A DNA stretch of 64,000 nucleotides from Prolixibacteraceae bacterium UBA1413 (GTDB taxonomy: Bacteria > Bacteroidota > Bacteroidia > Bacteroidales > Prolixibacteraceae). The stretch lies in contig DBPT01000004.1 of assembly GCA_002304925.1 (NCBI GenBank), forward strand, positions 1 to 64,000, read 5' to 3'. A model generated the notes under the pieces. It did no database searches, had not been told where the DNA came from, and worked only from the letters and a program-made list of their open reading frames with translations. Shown piece by piece: positions 48,990 through 58,111 of this stretch. How positions within the stretch are numbered: the stretch's first letter is position 1; every line of letters starts with the position of its first letter. The position numbers were made by a program, and so were the translations under genes.

Positions 48990-50654
48990 TTACCCGAACT
49001 CCACAAAATGTCCCAATTTCTTGTACTGCTCGTAGAGCCGGGCGTACTTCTCTGCATTTTCGGGAATGGGACGGTATTCGGTTTCGATGCCGCCGCCCAT
49101 TTTTTTCTGGGCTTCTTCGGTCGTGGCATGGATCCCCGCTGCCACAGAAGCCGCCATGGCCGATCCGAGGGCACATGCCTGTTCCGAGCGGGCTACCTTG
49201 ATGGGCATATTCAGCACATCGGCGACCACCTGCATCACGAAAGGCGACTTTTTGGCCACGCCCCCCAGGGCGATGACCCCGTCGATGCGTACACCCTCTT
49301 CCATGAAACGGTCGTTGATGGCTTTGGACCCGAAGGCTGTGGCTTCCACCAGGGCACGGAAGATCCTCGGGGCGTCGGACCCCAGGTTGAGGCCTGTGAT
49401 GGCCCCCGTGAGGTTCTGGTTGGCATCGGGGGTGCGGCGGCCGTTGAGCCAGTCCAGGGCCACCAGTCCGCTTTCCCCGATGGGTAGTCTGGCAGCCTCC
49501 TCGCTCAGCCGGGCAATGATCTTCCCCGACACCTCATCGGCAAGTTTTTGCCGGGTTCCTTCGTCAACCAGCGACGTTTCCTGAAGAAGGGTGGTCAGGG
49601 GCCATTCCAGCAGTTTGCGGAACCAGGCATAGATATCGCCGAAAGCCGATTGCCCGGCTTCCAGCCCCATCATCCCCGGCACGATCGACCCGTCGACCTG
49701 TCCGCAGATGCCGCTCACCAGCCGGTCGTTAATTTCGTCCATGGGTGCCACCAACATGTCACAGGTGGATGTGCCCATCACCTTGGAGAGGTGGTAAGGC
49801 TGTATCTCAGCGCCCAAAGCACCCAGGTGGGCATCAAAGGCACCCACGCCCACCGTCACACCTTCCGGAAGGCCCAACTTGGCGGCCCATTCAGGGGTCA
49901 GCGTTCCGGCAGAGATATCGCAGGTGTAAGTATCCTTGTACAGACGGTCGCGCAAGCCGGCGAGCAGGGGATCCAGGGCGACCAGAAACGCTTCGGAAGG
50001 CAGTCCGCCGAAAGCTTCGTGCCACATCGCCTTATGGCCCGCAGCACAACGGCTGCGCTTCAGGGTGAGGGGATCGCTATTGCCCGTCAGAATGGCGGGA
50101 ATCCAGTCACAATGCTCCACCCAGCTGTAAGCACTCCGCAAAACGGCAGTGTCCTCGCGCAAAACGTGAAGGATCTTCGCCCAGAACCATTCCGAAGAAT
50201 ATACCCCCCCTTCATATTGCGTGAAGTCGGTGTCCCACTTTCGCGCCAAACTGTTGATCTCAGCGGCTTCCTGAACGGCGGTATGGTCCTTCCACAGAAT
50301 GAACATGGCGTTGGGATTCTCCCGGAATCCGTCGGTGAGCGCCAGGGGCGTCCCCCTTTCGTCCACGGCAACAGGAGTGGAACCCGTCGTATCGACGGAA
50401 ATTCCCGCCACCTGTTCCGCCACTCCCGGAGGAGCCTGCCGCAACGCCTCCTTTACGGTATATTCCAGCCCTTCAAGATAATCCAGGGGATGCTGACGAA
50501 ACTGGTTCTTCCCCGGATCACAATACAATCCTTTCTTCCACCGGGGATATTCAAATACCGCACCGGCGATTTCTTCCCCTGTGGAAGTGTCCACGATCAG
50601 TGACCGTACGGAATCGGTCCCGTAATCGAGACCTATGGTATACTTCTTGCTCAT
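48990..50654 (-). CDS. araB: Ribulokinase
   Basis: A 554-residue FGGY-family sugar kinase. The N-terminal phosphate loop is GLDYGTDSVRSLIVD, and the ribulokinase-specific HPLDYLEGLEYTVKEAL, SSEWFWAKILHVL and VEHCDWIPAILTG follow. The ATP part has VMGTSTCDMLVAP, WLNGRRTPDANQNLTGAITGL and IALGGVAKKSPFVMQVVADVLN. It phosphorylates L-ribulose to L-ribulose-5-phosphate. The SSS transporter and araR genes precede it on the same strand at 98 and 23 bases, and araD lies 6.7 kb away. Confidence 0.95.
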   Translation of the reverse strand: MSKKYTIGLDYGTDSVRSLIVDTSTGEEIAGAVFEYPRWKKGLYCDPGKNQFRQHPLDYLEGLEYTVKEALRQAPPGVAEQVAGISVDTTGSTPVAVDERGTPLALTDGFRENPNAMFILWKDHTAVQEAAEINSLARKWDTDFTQYEGGVYSSEWFWAKILHVLREDTAVLRSAYSWVEHCDWIPAILTGNSDPLTLKRSRCAAGHKAMWHEAFGGLPSEAFLVALDPLLAGLRDRLYKDTYTCDISAGTLTPEWAAKLGLPEGVTVGVGAFDAHLGALGAEIQPYHLSKVMGTSTCDMLVAPMDEINDRLVSGICGQVDGSIVPGMMGLEAGQSAFGDIYAWFRKLLEWPLTTLLQETSLVDEGTRQKLADEVSGKIIARLSEEAARLPIGESGLVALDWLNGRRTPDANQNLTGAITGLNLGSDAPRIFRALVEATAFGSKAINDRFMEEGVRIDGVIALGGVAKKSPFVMQVVADVLNMPIKVARSEQACALGSAMAASVAAGIHATTEEAQKKMGGGIETEYRPIPENAEKYARLYEQYKKLGHFVEFG

Positions 50655-50752
50655 ATTCTTCCCAATAAAAATTACTATATTTAATCACCTCATCTTAAGG
50701 CATTTAAGGCTCGGAATCCAAGACTCAAAAACCATAATTGCCTTCCGGTCCT

Positions 50753-52633
50753 CTACCAGAAGTAGAAGTAGAAAATCGCCACGACGCTCAGAATGATGAC
50801 GGTGTGGATCACATCCCACTTGTTCCAGCTGGCGCGTGTCTCAGCGATATTTTCGGGGGTTTGGGTACCCTTCATGGTATATTTCAGCTTTTCAGCTGCC
50901 GGCGCCGGAGTCAGCAGACTGATGGCCACCACCAGGATGATGCAGAAGGCGAACAGATAGGCGGTAAAAACGTAGGAATTGACAGCGGCGATGTCAAAGA
51001 GGAAGCCGTACTGGCCCGAGAACATGGTACCGAGTTTTGTTCCTACCTGTGAAATGAGGTTGGTGGCATGTTCTTTGGCTTGGGGAGATACAACCGCCAT
51101 AGTCTGTGCGGCTTCGTTTACCGATGACTGGAAGGTTCCGGCCAGGTCAGCCGGCAGCACTTCTGCCAGCCGGTTCTGGAATGACTGCATATTGGTCAGC
51201 AGCAGGTCGCGGGTATATTCGGTAGCGCTGCCGATCCGGGAAACCAGCTTTTGGGCAGTGGCGACCAGTTCGGCTTTTGCGCCGATGGTGACATTCAGCG
51301 CCAGCCGGAACATCCCCAGGGTGAAGCCTACGATCATGCCCCACATGGCGCCTTTGGCGGTGGTACGTTTCCAGAAGACGCCCAGGATGAAGACGGTGGC
51401 GATGGCGGGAGCAAGCAGACCCTGGACCGCCTGAAGGTAGTCGTAGAGCACCTTGCCCAGACCCAGCATGACGGGGATCCAGACTACGCCGAGGACCACC
51501 ACGGCCACCGTGGCCATCCTGCCCACGTAAAGGAGATGTTTTTCACTGGATTCAGGCCTGAATTTCTTATAGAAGTCACCTACAAACAAAGCCGCGGAAG
51601 AGTTGAAGAGGGAGGCCAGGGAACTCATCAGGGCGGCCAGCAGGCCGCAAACCACGACACCTTTAATTCCTGCGGGAAGCAGTTGCGACACCATGGCGGC
51701 AAAAGCGGAATCACTCGACGCTACCGTAATGATACCCTTCTGATTCAAGGCAAAAGCGATCATTCCGGGGATCAGGAAGATAAACACCGGAAGCAATTTG
51801 AAATAACCTCCCAGAATAGCCCCCCGGCGGGCTTCCTTCTGGTTACGTCCCGACAGGACACGCTGCACAATGTACTGGTCGGTACACCAGTACCAGAATC
51901 CGATCACCATGGAAGCCACGATCACCCCCGGCCAGGGAAATTCCGGATCGGCAGCCGACCGGATCAGGTGAATGTTGGGGCCTGCGATATTCTGGACTTC
52001 CACCCATCCGCCGACTTTTACCAGTCCGATCGCCAGGATCACAATGGAACCGATCAGCAAAACGGGGGATTGCAGCACGGAAGTGTAAAGGACGGCTTTC
52101 ATCCCTCCCAGTACGGTGTAGAGCCCTGTAATCACCACCAGCCCTATGGCGCTCACCCAGAAGAAATCGATGCCCCAGAGGGTCTCAATGCCAAAGACCT
52201 CCTTGAAAACCACACCCCCCGCATACACGGTGACGGCCACCTTGGTCAGCACATAGCTCACCAGCGAGATCAGGGACAGGATGGTCCGGGAACCCGCCGA
52301 AAACCGACGTTCCAGATATTCCGGCATGGTAAAGATCTTGATCCGATCGTAAAAAGGAACAAATACCCAACCCAGGATCAGGATGATCCATGCCTGAATT
52401 TCCCAGTGCGCCATGGCCATTCCGCTGATAAAACCGGCACCCGCCAGCCCTACCAGATGTTCGGACCCAATGTTGGAAGCAAAAATCGATGACCCGATCG
52501 AAAGCCAGCCGGCATCCTTGCCCGCCAGAAAATAATCGGTGGTGTCCTTCTCCTTCTGCCTGATGACATACACTATGATGCCAATCATGGCCAGGAAGAA
52601 CAATGCCAGAATAATCCAGTCCAATGTACCCAT
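50753..52633 (-). CDS. Sodium/solute symporter (SSS family), probable arabinose importer
   Basis: A 626-residue transporter with 13-14 hydrophobic segments, beginning LDWIILALFFLAMIGIIVYV, then SIGSSIFASNIGSEHLVGLAGAGF, the sodium-site region of the family. GFWYWCTDQYIVQRVLSG and later LLAALMSSLASLFNSSAALFVGDFY are SGLT-type signatures. An insertion of about 110 residues (VGFTLGMFRLALNVTIGAKAEL to GTKLGTMFSGQYGF) is longer than usual. Its place between araR and araB suggests L-arabinose or another pentose as substrate; that is inference from context. Confidence 0.9.
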   Translation of the reverse strand: MGTLDWIILALFFLAMIGIIVYVIRQKEKDTTDYFLAGKDAGWLSIGSSIFASNIGSEHLVGLAGAGFISGMAMAHWEIQAWIILILGWVFVPFYDRIKIFTMPEYLERRFSAGSRTILSLISLVSYVLTKVAVTVYAGGVVFKEVFGIETLWGIDFFWVSAIGLVVITGLYTVLGGMKAVLYTSVLQSPVLLIGSIVILAIGLVKVGGWVEVQNIAGPNIHLIRSAADPEFPWPGVIVASMVIGFWYWCTDQYIVQRVLSGRNQKEARRGAILGGYFKLLPVFIFLIPGMIAFALNQKGIITVASSDSAFAAMVSQLLPAGIKGVVVCGLLAALMSSLASLFNSSAALFVGDFYKKFRPESSEKHLLYVGRMATVAVVVLGVVWIPVMLGLGKVLYDYLQAVQGLLAPAIATVFILGVFWKRTTAKGAMWGMIVGFTLGMFRLALNVTIGAKAELVATAQKLVSRIGSATEYTRDLLLTNMQSFQNRLAEVLPADLAGTFQSSVNEAAQTMAVVSPQAKEHATNLISQVGTKLGTMFSGQYGFLFDIAAVNSYVFTAYLFAFCIILVVAISLLTPAPAAEKLKYTMKGTQTPENIAETRASWNKWDVIHTVIILSVVAIFYFYFW

Positions 52634-52656
52634 TTTTTAGTTTTATTTAGTTATTA

Positions 52657-53340
52657 TCAGAACTTTACGATTCTTTCCGTGGTGATATCCGAGACCTCTC
52701 TGTCAAGGGTGTAATAGTGGGCGCCCTTGCGCGATTCCGTAAAATTCATCTCGCTGGTCTTTGTAAGCAGTCCGAGCGAAAGTATCTTTTTCCGGAAATT
52801 CCCCGCATCAAACCCGCGCTGGTAAATCGCCTCATACAATTTTCTCAGTTGGAGCAGGGTAAATTTTTCGGGAAGCAGTTCGCTTCCCGCCAAACTGTAA
52901 CTCGCCTTATGCTGTAAACTGATCAGCGCCTTCCGGATCATCTCGCCATGGTCAAAGATCAGTTCCGGAAGGTTTGTCAACGGCCACCAGCGGGCTCCGT
53001 GACGATCGAGGAGTTCCATGTCCTGCTGATGGATCCTGATCAGGGAATAGTAAGCCACACTGACCACCCGTACACCAGGCTCCCGGTGGGGATTCGAAAA
53101 AGTAGCCACCTGCTCCAGAAAAATATCGGTCAGCCCTGTCGTTTCCAGCAAAACCCGCGCTGCCGCCTCTTCACAGGATTCCATCTCCCGGATAAATCCC
53201 CCCATCAGGGACCATTTTCCCTTGACAGGCTCAAAACTGCGGGGATACAGCAGCAATCTCAACTCACCCGATTCATAGCCGAAAATTACACAATCAACCG
53301 CCAGAAGGTGTTTTGATTGCCCTTTGTAATACTCTACCAT
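52657..53340 (-). CDS. araR: AraR-type Nudix-fold transcriptional regulator
   Basis: A 227-residue protein with an N-terminal Nudix fold (VDCVIFGYESGELRLLLYPR, GKWSLMGGFIREMESCEEAAARVLLETTGL) and a C-terminal winged helix (EKFTLLQLRKLYEAIYQRGFDAGNFRKKI, GLLTKTSEMNFTESRKGAHYY). In the Nudix box two Glu that hold the metal in hydrolases are Val and Thr here, so it probably binds but does not cleave its ligand. Regulators of this NrtR-like kind control arabinose use in Bacteroides (AraR). It precedes the SSS transporter and araB. An inverted repeat 25 bases upstream is a candidate operator. Confidence 0.87.
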   Translation of the reverse strand: MVEYYKGQSKHLLAVDCVIFGYESGELRLLLYPRSFEPVKGKWSLMGGFIREMESCEEAAARVLLETTGLTDIFLEQVATFSNPHREPGVRVVSVAYYSLIRIHQQDMELLDRHGARWWPLTNLPELIFDHGEMIRKALISLQHKASYSLAGSELLPEKFTLLQLRKLYEAIYQRGFDAGNFRKKILSLGLLTKTSEMNFTESRKGAHYYTLDREVSDITTERIVKF

Positions 53341-53364
53341 GATTTCAATTTGATAGTAAAACTA

Positions 53365-53385
53365 TAAAAGTATGATTTACTTTTA
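53365..53385. promoter_or_regulatory. Candidate AraR operator (TAAAAGTA-N5-TACTTTTA)
   Basis: A perfect 8-bp inverted repeat separated by five bases, 25 bases upstream of the araR start and inside the AT-rich promoter region. The size and place fit a dimeric regulator. I did not find a second copy before araD, galK or galM. Confidence 0.55.
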
Positions 53386-53440
53386 AGACAAATCATCCCT
53401 TTTTATATAAAACATGTTTTAAAACACATGGATTCTTGTC

Positions 53441-53472
53441 AAAAAAAACACCCGGGCATGCCGGGTGGTTTT
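53441..53472 (-). terminator. Terminator of the galK/MFS genes
   Basis: CACCCGG-GCATG-CCGGGTG hairpin followed on the minus strand by GTTTTTTTT-like T8 tract (A8 at 53441-53448 on the plus strand). It lies 22 bases after the MFS stop. Confidence 0.85.
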
Positions 53473-53493
53473 TAATATCTGGAACGGAAGAAA

Positions 53494-54699
53494 TCAGGTT
53501 CTTATTTTGGAACCTTTTGTTGCAAAGAAGATCAGATAGGCATAATAGATGAACAGGCAGCTGATGGCGATCACCACGGAAGCGGTTGCCGTTTGGATGG
53601 CACCCATCAGGGGCATCAGGATTGCTGCGCCGATCACGCCGGTGGCGATGACGCCTGAAGCGACCTTGGCATGGGGTCCCAGGTCTTCGAGGGCCAGGTT
53701 ATAGATGGTGGGCCACATGATGGAGTGGAACAGTCCGGTCCCCAGGAACAGCCACAGGGCGAGATTGCCGGAATCGCTGCCGATGATCAGGGCAGCAGCC
53801 ACCAGGATGGCTCCTCCGATGGCGCAGAGGGTGAGAATATTCCGGGCGGTATATTTCTGAAGGATGAAGATGCCGATCAGACGACCGACCATCAATCCTC
53901 CCCAGTAGTATTTCAGCATGTCGATCCGGTCTTCGGAGGAGAAGGAGAAACCGATTTTATCAGAAAAATCAGCAAAGAAGCTGGGAATGCCAATTTCGAT
54001 ACCCATATAGAAAAAGATGGCCAGGAAACCGAGCCACATGTGGGGGTACTGGAATGCGCTCTTCTTATACTCTTTCTTGACGCCCGTGAGTTCGTCATCT
54101 TCCAGTCCGGTGAGGTTGGGAAGTTTCAGGAAGAACATGATGATGAGGATGACCACGGTAATGGCTCCGATCAGTCCGAACGGGAACTGGACGGCTTTGG
54201 GGTCGCTGGTGTCGTTAACGATCAGCATGGAGACGAATATCGGGGCGATCACGGTAGCGACGGAGTTGAGGGCATTGGTCAGCGTAAGTCGGCTGGCGGC
54301 GGTTTCAGGAGCTCCCAATGCATTGACATAAGGGTTGGCGGCCACCTGGAGGATCACCACACCGATGGCAAAAACAGCCACAGCCACCAGGAAGGGGATA
54401 TACCCCATGGCAACAAGCGGGATGCAAAGGAAAAACCCGAAGGCAACCAGGGCGAGTCCCGACAAAACACCGTTCTTGTATCCGATCCGGTGGATCAGGA
54501 AGCCAACAGGCACCGACAGCGCATAGGCGCCGTAGAAGAAGGTGTTGGGAAGCTGTTTCTGCACGTCGTTCAACCCGAAAGCATCTTTCAGGAAGTCGAT
54601 CATCGAATTGTTCATCGTTGTAATGAAGCCGAACAGGAAAAAGAGGGACGCCATTACGATCAACGGGAACAAATACTTGTTTTTAGATTTTTCAGTCAT
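53494..54699 (-). CDS. MFS sugar transporter (FucP/GluP type)
   Basis: A 401-residue transporter with 12 hydrophobic segments. The start LFPLIVMASLFFLFGFITTMNNSMIDFLKDAFGL and FFYGAYALSVPVGFLIHRIGYKNGVL are the signature of the fucose/glucose-galactose permease branch, and VILQVAANPYVNALGAPETAASRLTLTNALNSV is its central motif. Direct neighbourhood with galK suggests galactose or glucose as substrate, as for similar genes in Bacteroides. Symport with protons or sodium is likely. It ends in a strong terminator. Confidence 0.9.
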   Translation of the reverse strand: MTEKSKNKYLFPLIVMASLFFLFGFITTMNNSMIDFLKDAFGLNDVQKQLPNTFFYGAYALSVPVGFLIHRIGYKNGVLSGLALVAFGFFLCIPLVAMGYIPFLVAVAVFAIGVVILQVAANPYVNALGAPETAASRLTLTNALNSVATVIAPIFVSMLIVNDTSDPKAVQFPFGLIGAITVVILIIMFFLKLPNLTGLEDDELTGVKKEYKKSAFQYPHMWLGFLAIFFYMGIEIGIPSFFADFSDKIGFSFSSEDRIDMLKYYWGGLMVGRLIGIFILQKYTARNILTLCAIGGAILVAAALIIGSDSGNLALWLFLGTGLFHSIMWPTIYNLALEDLGPHAKVASGVIATGVIGAAILMPLMGAIQTATASVVIAISCLFIYYAYLIFFATKGSKIRT

Positions 54700-54732
54700 T
54701 TTTTTCTAAATATTTATAAACACTTAAGTTGA

Positions 54733-54800
54733 TTGTTGATTGCCAGATTGCAGATCGCGGAATTCGGATTGCCCGATTGCGGAACGCGGATTTAGAACAT
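54733..54800. repeat. GATTGCxGAnnGCGGAATTCGGATTGC degenerate repeat
   Basis: The gap between galK and the MFS gene holds TTGATTGTTGATTGCC, AGATTGCAGATCGCGG, then GGATTGCCCGATTGCGG and ACGCGGATTT, all variants of a GATTGC-GGA unit. Its relatives occur on the other strand near 2.22-2.29 kb. Confidence 0.55.
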
Positions 54801-54856
54801 TGGACATAACAGTAGTCCGACCTCGTTGTGCTCTAATACCCTGGTATTCTGACCCT

Positions 54857-56017
54857 CTAGAAAAGTCTTTTTGCGCCGTCGCCGATTTCAGCCACGTAGA
54901 AGGCTGGTTTCAGTCCGGTTTTCAGCTCATAGTTCTTTCCGACTTCAGCGATGAAGGTATCGATGGCCTCGTCTTTCACCAGGCTAACGGTGCAACCGCC
55001 GAAGCCGCCTCCGGTCATTCGGGATCCGATGACGCCTTCTATTTTGCGGGCTTCATCGACCATGGTATCCAGTTCGTGCCCCGTCACCTCGTAATCGTCG
55101 CGCAGGGAGTCGTGGGAGCCGTTCATCAGCCGGCCGAATTCTTCAATATTTCCGGCACGCAATTGTTTGACTGCCTCTTCAGTCCGTTCGATCTCGCTGA
55201 TGACGTGACGGGCCCTCTTGCGGGCCGCTTCATTTTCAATTTTGTCTTCCAGTTGCAGGAATTCATCCCACGACACCTGGGCCAACACCTTGATAGGTTT
55301 GTATTTACTGATGGCTTCCACAGCTGCATGGCATTCCGACACCCGGAGGTTGTACATTCCCGAGTCTAGTTTGTGCGGACTGTTGGTATTGCTGATGACG
55401 ATCTTGATACCGTCGAGTTCGACGGGTACCAGGTCATAGTCGAGGGTATCGCAGTTCAGGAAGATGGCATGGCCTTCCTTGCCCATCCCCGAAGCGAACT
55501 GGTCCATGATCCCGCACATGACGCCGGCAAACTCATGTTCGGCTTTCTGGCTCATCTTGATCAACTCAAGCCGGTCGAGACCGATCTCCCACGATTCGTT
55601 GACGGCTATGGCCGTCACCATCTCCAGCGCGGCCGAAGAGGAAAGTCCCGCACCATTGGGAACATCGCCAAATACCAGGATATCGGCGCCCTGCTCAAAT
55701 TTTACCCCTTTCTTCAAAAACTGGGCAAACACCCCGATGGGATAGTTGACCCACTCCTTCCCCACCTTCTTATCAAGGTCCTCAAGTTTTACCTCAGTTT
55801 CAAAGGGGAGGTTCAGCGAAGCAAACCTGACACTTTTCCTGTCGGTTTTCCGCAGGAAAAGATAAGCGCCGAAACTCAGCGCACAGGGAAATACAAATCC
55901 TCCGTTGTAATCGGTATGCTCGCCGATCAGGTTCACCCTTCCCGGGGAAAAAAAACCGTGAAACTCCCCGGCACCGTACCTGGAAATGAATTTTTCCTTT
56001 AATTCGTTAACTGTCAT
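54857..56017 (-). CDS. galK: Galactokinase
   Basis: A 386-residue GHMP kinase. Motifs are GRVNLIGEHTDYNGGFVFP (sugar site), GDVPNGAGLSSSAALEMVTAIAVN (phosphate loop), CGIMDQFASGMGKEGHAIFLNCD (catalytic Asp) and GSRMTGGGFGGCTVSLV. It makes galactose-1-phosphate in the Leloir pathway. galT and galE are not in the window. It is divergent from galM, 160 bases away, and lies 157 bases upstream of the MFS gene on the same strand. A -7-like TAATTTTG is found at 56066-56073 on its strand. Confidence 0.96.
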   Translation of the reverse strand: MTVNELKEKFISRYGAGEFHGFFSPGRVNLIGEHTDYNGGFVFPCALSFGAYLFLRKTDRKSVRFASLNLPFETEVKLEDLDKKVGKEWVNYPIGVFAQFLKKGVKFEQGADILVFGDVPNGAGLSSSAALEMVTAIAVNESWEIGLDRLELIKMSQKAEHEFAGVMCGIMDQFASGMGKEGHAIFLNCDTLDYDLVPVELDGIKIVISNTNSPHKLDSGMYNLRVSECHAAVEAISKYKPIKVLAQVSWDEFLQLEDKIENEAARKRARHVISEIERTEEAVKQLRAGNIEEFGRLMNGSHDSLRDDYEVTGHELDTMVDEARKIEGVIGSRMTGGGFGGCTVSLVKDEAIDTFIAEVGKNYELKTGLKPAFYVAEIGDGAKRLF

Positions 56018-56177
56018 AATTGGTCGTTATTTGATTGTTAATTGATCGAAATGCAGCTTGTGAAGCAAAATTAGAAATATTTTCCACACATCGGTTTTTA
56101 ATTCTCACAATCACATTTTTTCTAACTTTGAAGCGTGATAGGAAAAGTTTTATTGAAATTAATTTTACATAAAAACC

Positions 56178-57230
56178 ATGCAAATCTCAAAATCAGTTTT
56201 CGGAAGGTTGGCCGACAGGCAGCCGGTTTATCTGTTTACCCTTCAGAATGACAATGGGGTTGAAATTAAAATCCTCAATTACGGAGCCATCATTACGTCG
56301 GTGACCACGCCCGACAAAAAGGGGGAAAAAGCGAATATCGTTTGCGGCTTTGACAAGCTGGAAGATTACCTGAATGAGGTATACCTCTCCAGCTATCCTT
56401 ACTTCGGATGTATTATCGGGCGTGTGGGGAACCGGATCAAAAACGGGCGGTTCACTCTGAACGGTAAGACGTACCAGTTGGCTGTCAACAACGGGCCCAA
56501 CCACCTGCACGGGGGAATCACCGGTTTTGACCGCCGTTTATGGCAGGGGGAAGCCATGGTGGAAGAGGAAAAAGTAGGCATCCTCTTTTCCTATTTCAGT
56601 CCCGACGGCGAAGAGTATTATCCGGGCAACCTGAACGTGAGCTGCCTTTACTCCCTCAACAACAACAACGAGCTGGCCATTGATTATTTCGCCCATACCG
56701 ATCAGACGACCATCATCAACCTGACCAATCACACCTATTTTAACCTTACCGGCGGCAAAAGTGATATTCTGGATCATGAGCTGACCATTTGCGCCGACCG
56801 GATCACCGAAGCGGCAGATCTGATTCCCACGGGACGCATCATCCCGGTGAAAGGCACTCCTTACGATTTCTCGGTCTTCAAGAAGGTTCGCAAGGACCTG
56901 GCCGCCCTGGAACAGGGGTATGACATCAACTATGTTCTGGACAACGAGGAGGATAACCTGGTGTATGCCGCGTGCCTGAAAGAGAGCACCACCGGCAGGC
57001 AGGTGGAAGTTTTCACCACCCAGCCCGGCATGCAGCTGTATACCGGATATTGGATTCCCGAGCTGGAAATCAACGGCAAAAAGCTGTTCGGAAAATATTC
57101 GGGACTGGCATTGGAAACACAGCACTATCCCGACTCCGTGAACCAGCCCTCCTTCCCCCCCATTGTCCTGGAACCCGGCGAAAAATACCAGCAAAGCACG
57201 GTGTACCGCTTCGGAATCGCAGAGGAGTAA
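56178..57230 (+). CDS. galM: Aldose 1-epimerase (mutarotase)
   Basis: A 350-residue enzyme of the galactose mutarotase fold. Family parts: ILNYGAIITSVTTPDKKGEKANIVCGF, FGCIIGRVGNRIKNGRF, NNGPNHLHGG with the acid His, LTNHTYFNLTGG with the second His, and late LALETQHYPDSVNQPSFPPIVLEPGEKY with the catalytic Glu region. It interconverts alpha and beta galactose, and similar genes in ara loci act on arabinose. No signal peptide is seen. TAACTTTG at 56123-56130 may be its -7 element. Confidence 0.95.
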   Translation: MQISKSVFGRLADRQPVYLFTLQNDNGVEIKILNYGAIITSVTTPDKKGEKANIVCGFDKLEDYLNEVYLSSYPYFGCIIGRVGNRIKNGRFTLNGKTYQLAVNNGPNHLHGGITGFDRRLWQGEAMVEEEKVGILFSYFSPDGEEYYPGNLNVSCLYSLNNNNELAIDYFAHTDQTTIINLTNHTYFNLTGGKSDILDHELTICADRITEAADLIPTGRIIPVKGTPYDFSVFKKVRKDLAALEQGYDINYVLDNEEDNLVYAACLKESTTGRQVEVFTTQPGMQLYTGYWIPELEINGKKLFGKYSGLALETQHYPDSVNQPSFPPIVLEPGEKYQQSTVYRFGIAEE

Positions 57231-57246
57231 AAAACGCAACCTTAAC

Positions 57247-57358
57247 CTTGCCCGGGGTTCACCGGTGGTTGTTGAACTTCAGCCCTTTCTGGGCACCTGC
57301 GGTATACGCCACTGATCTTAACCGCAGCCTCACCTGCCCTACCGCAGGGAGGGCTCAG
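57247..57358. repeat. Dispersed intergenic element, copy A
   Basis: About 110 bases behind galM share ordered blocks with 58112-58258: TGCCCGGGG, TTCAGCCC, CCTGCGGTAT, CCACTGATCTTAA, CCTGCCC and ACCGC-GGGAGGGCTC. The blocks keep order and orientation in both copies, with insertions between. No coding potential is seen. Confidence 0.75.
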
Positions 57359-58041
57359 GTTTGGCCGTAATAAGCATCCTTTCCGTGTTTGCGAAAGTAG
57401 TGCTTGTCAAGCAGGTATTGATCCATGGAAGCAAAAGGATTGATTTGCAGGGTATGATAAGCCATGTTGGCCACTTCCTCGAGGACTTTGGCATTGTGGA
57501 CCGCTTCACGGGGATCTTTTCCCCAGGCAAACGGGGCATGGTTGGTGACCAGCACCCCCGGCACCGCCTCCGGATCGAGTCCGGCAAAAGTCTCCACAAT
57601 CACATTTCCGGTCTCTTTTTCGTAGGCCGTTGAGATCTCTTCTTCCGTCAGTTTGCGGGTACAGGGAACGGGGCCATAAAAGTAATCGGCATGGGTAGTC
57701 CCCAGCGCCGGAATGGCTTTCCCTGCCTGCGCCCAGGAAGTAGCCCAGGGGGAATGGGTATGTACGATGCCTCCGAGCCCCGGAAAAGCCTTGTAAAGAA
57801 TCAGGTGGGTGGCGGTATCGCTTGAAGGGTTCAGGCTCCCGTCCACCACATTCCCTTCCAGATCGACCACCACCATGTCGGAAGCCTTCATTTTATCATA
57901 GGAGACACCGCTGGGCTTGATGACGACATATCCGCGGCTGCGGTCAATGCCGCTGACGTTGCCCCAGGTGAAGATCACCAGGTTATATTTCACCAAATCG
58001 AGATTCGCCGCGAAAACAGACTCTTTCAGTTCTTCAAGCAT
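57355..58041 (-). CDS. araD: L-ribulose-5-phosphate 4-epimerase
   Basis: A 228-residue class II aldolase-fold enzyme. The start LKESVFAANLDLVKYNLVIFTWGNVSGIDR and VIKPSGVSYDKMK are typical of AraD. The zinc site is spelled by THSPWATSWAQAG and a later VTNHAPFAWG, and the tail DQYLLDKHYFRKHGKDAYYGQ is the standard AraD end. It converts L-ribulose-5-phosphate to D-xylulose-5-phosphate. With araB it forms most of the arabinose route; araA is not in the window. The gene lies apart from araB, flanked on both sides by copies of an intergenic repeat. Confidence 0.95.
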   Translation of the reverse strand: MLEELKESVFAANLDLVKYNLVIFTWGNVSGIDRSRGYVVIKPSGVSYDKMKASDMVVVDLEGNVVDGSLNPSSDTATHLILYKAFPGLGGIVHTHSPWATSWAQAGKAIPALGTTHADYFYGPVPCTRKLTEEEISTAYEKETGNVIVETFAGLDPEAVPGVLVTNHAPFAWGKDPREAVHNAKVLEEVANMAYHTLQINPFASMDQYLLDKHYFRKHGKDAYYGQT

Positions 58042-58111
58042 ATCTAAAAAATATTGGTTACTGTATCATTGAGCCTCTCCGGGGCCGGGGCACTGACCCG
58101 TCCTCTGAATC

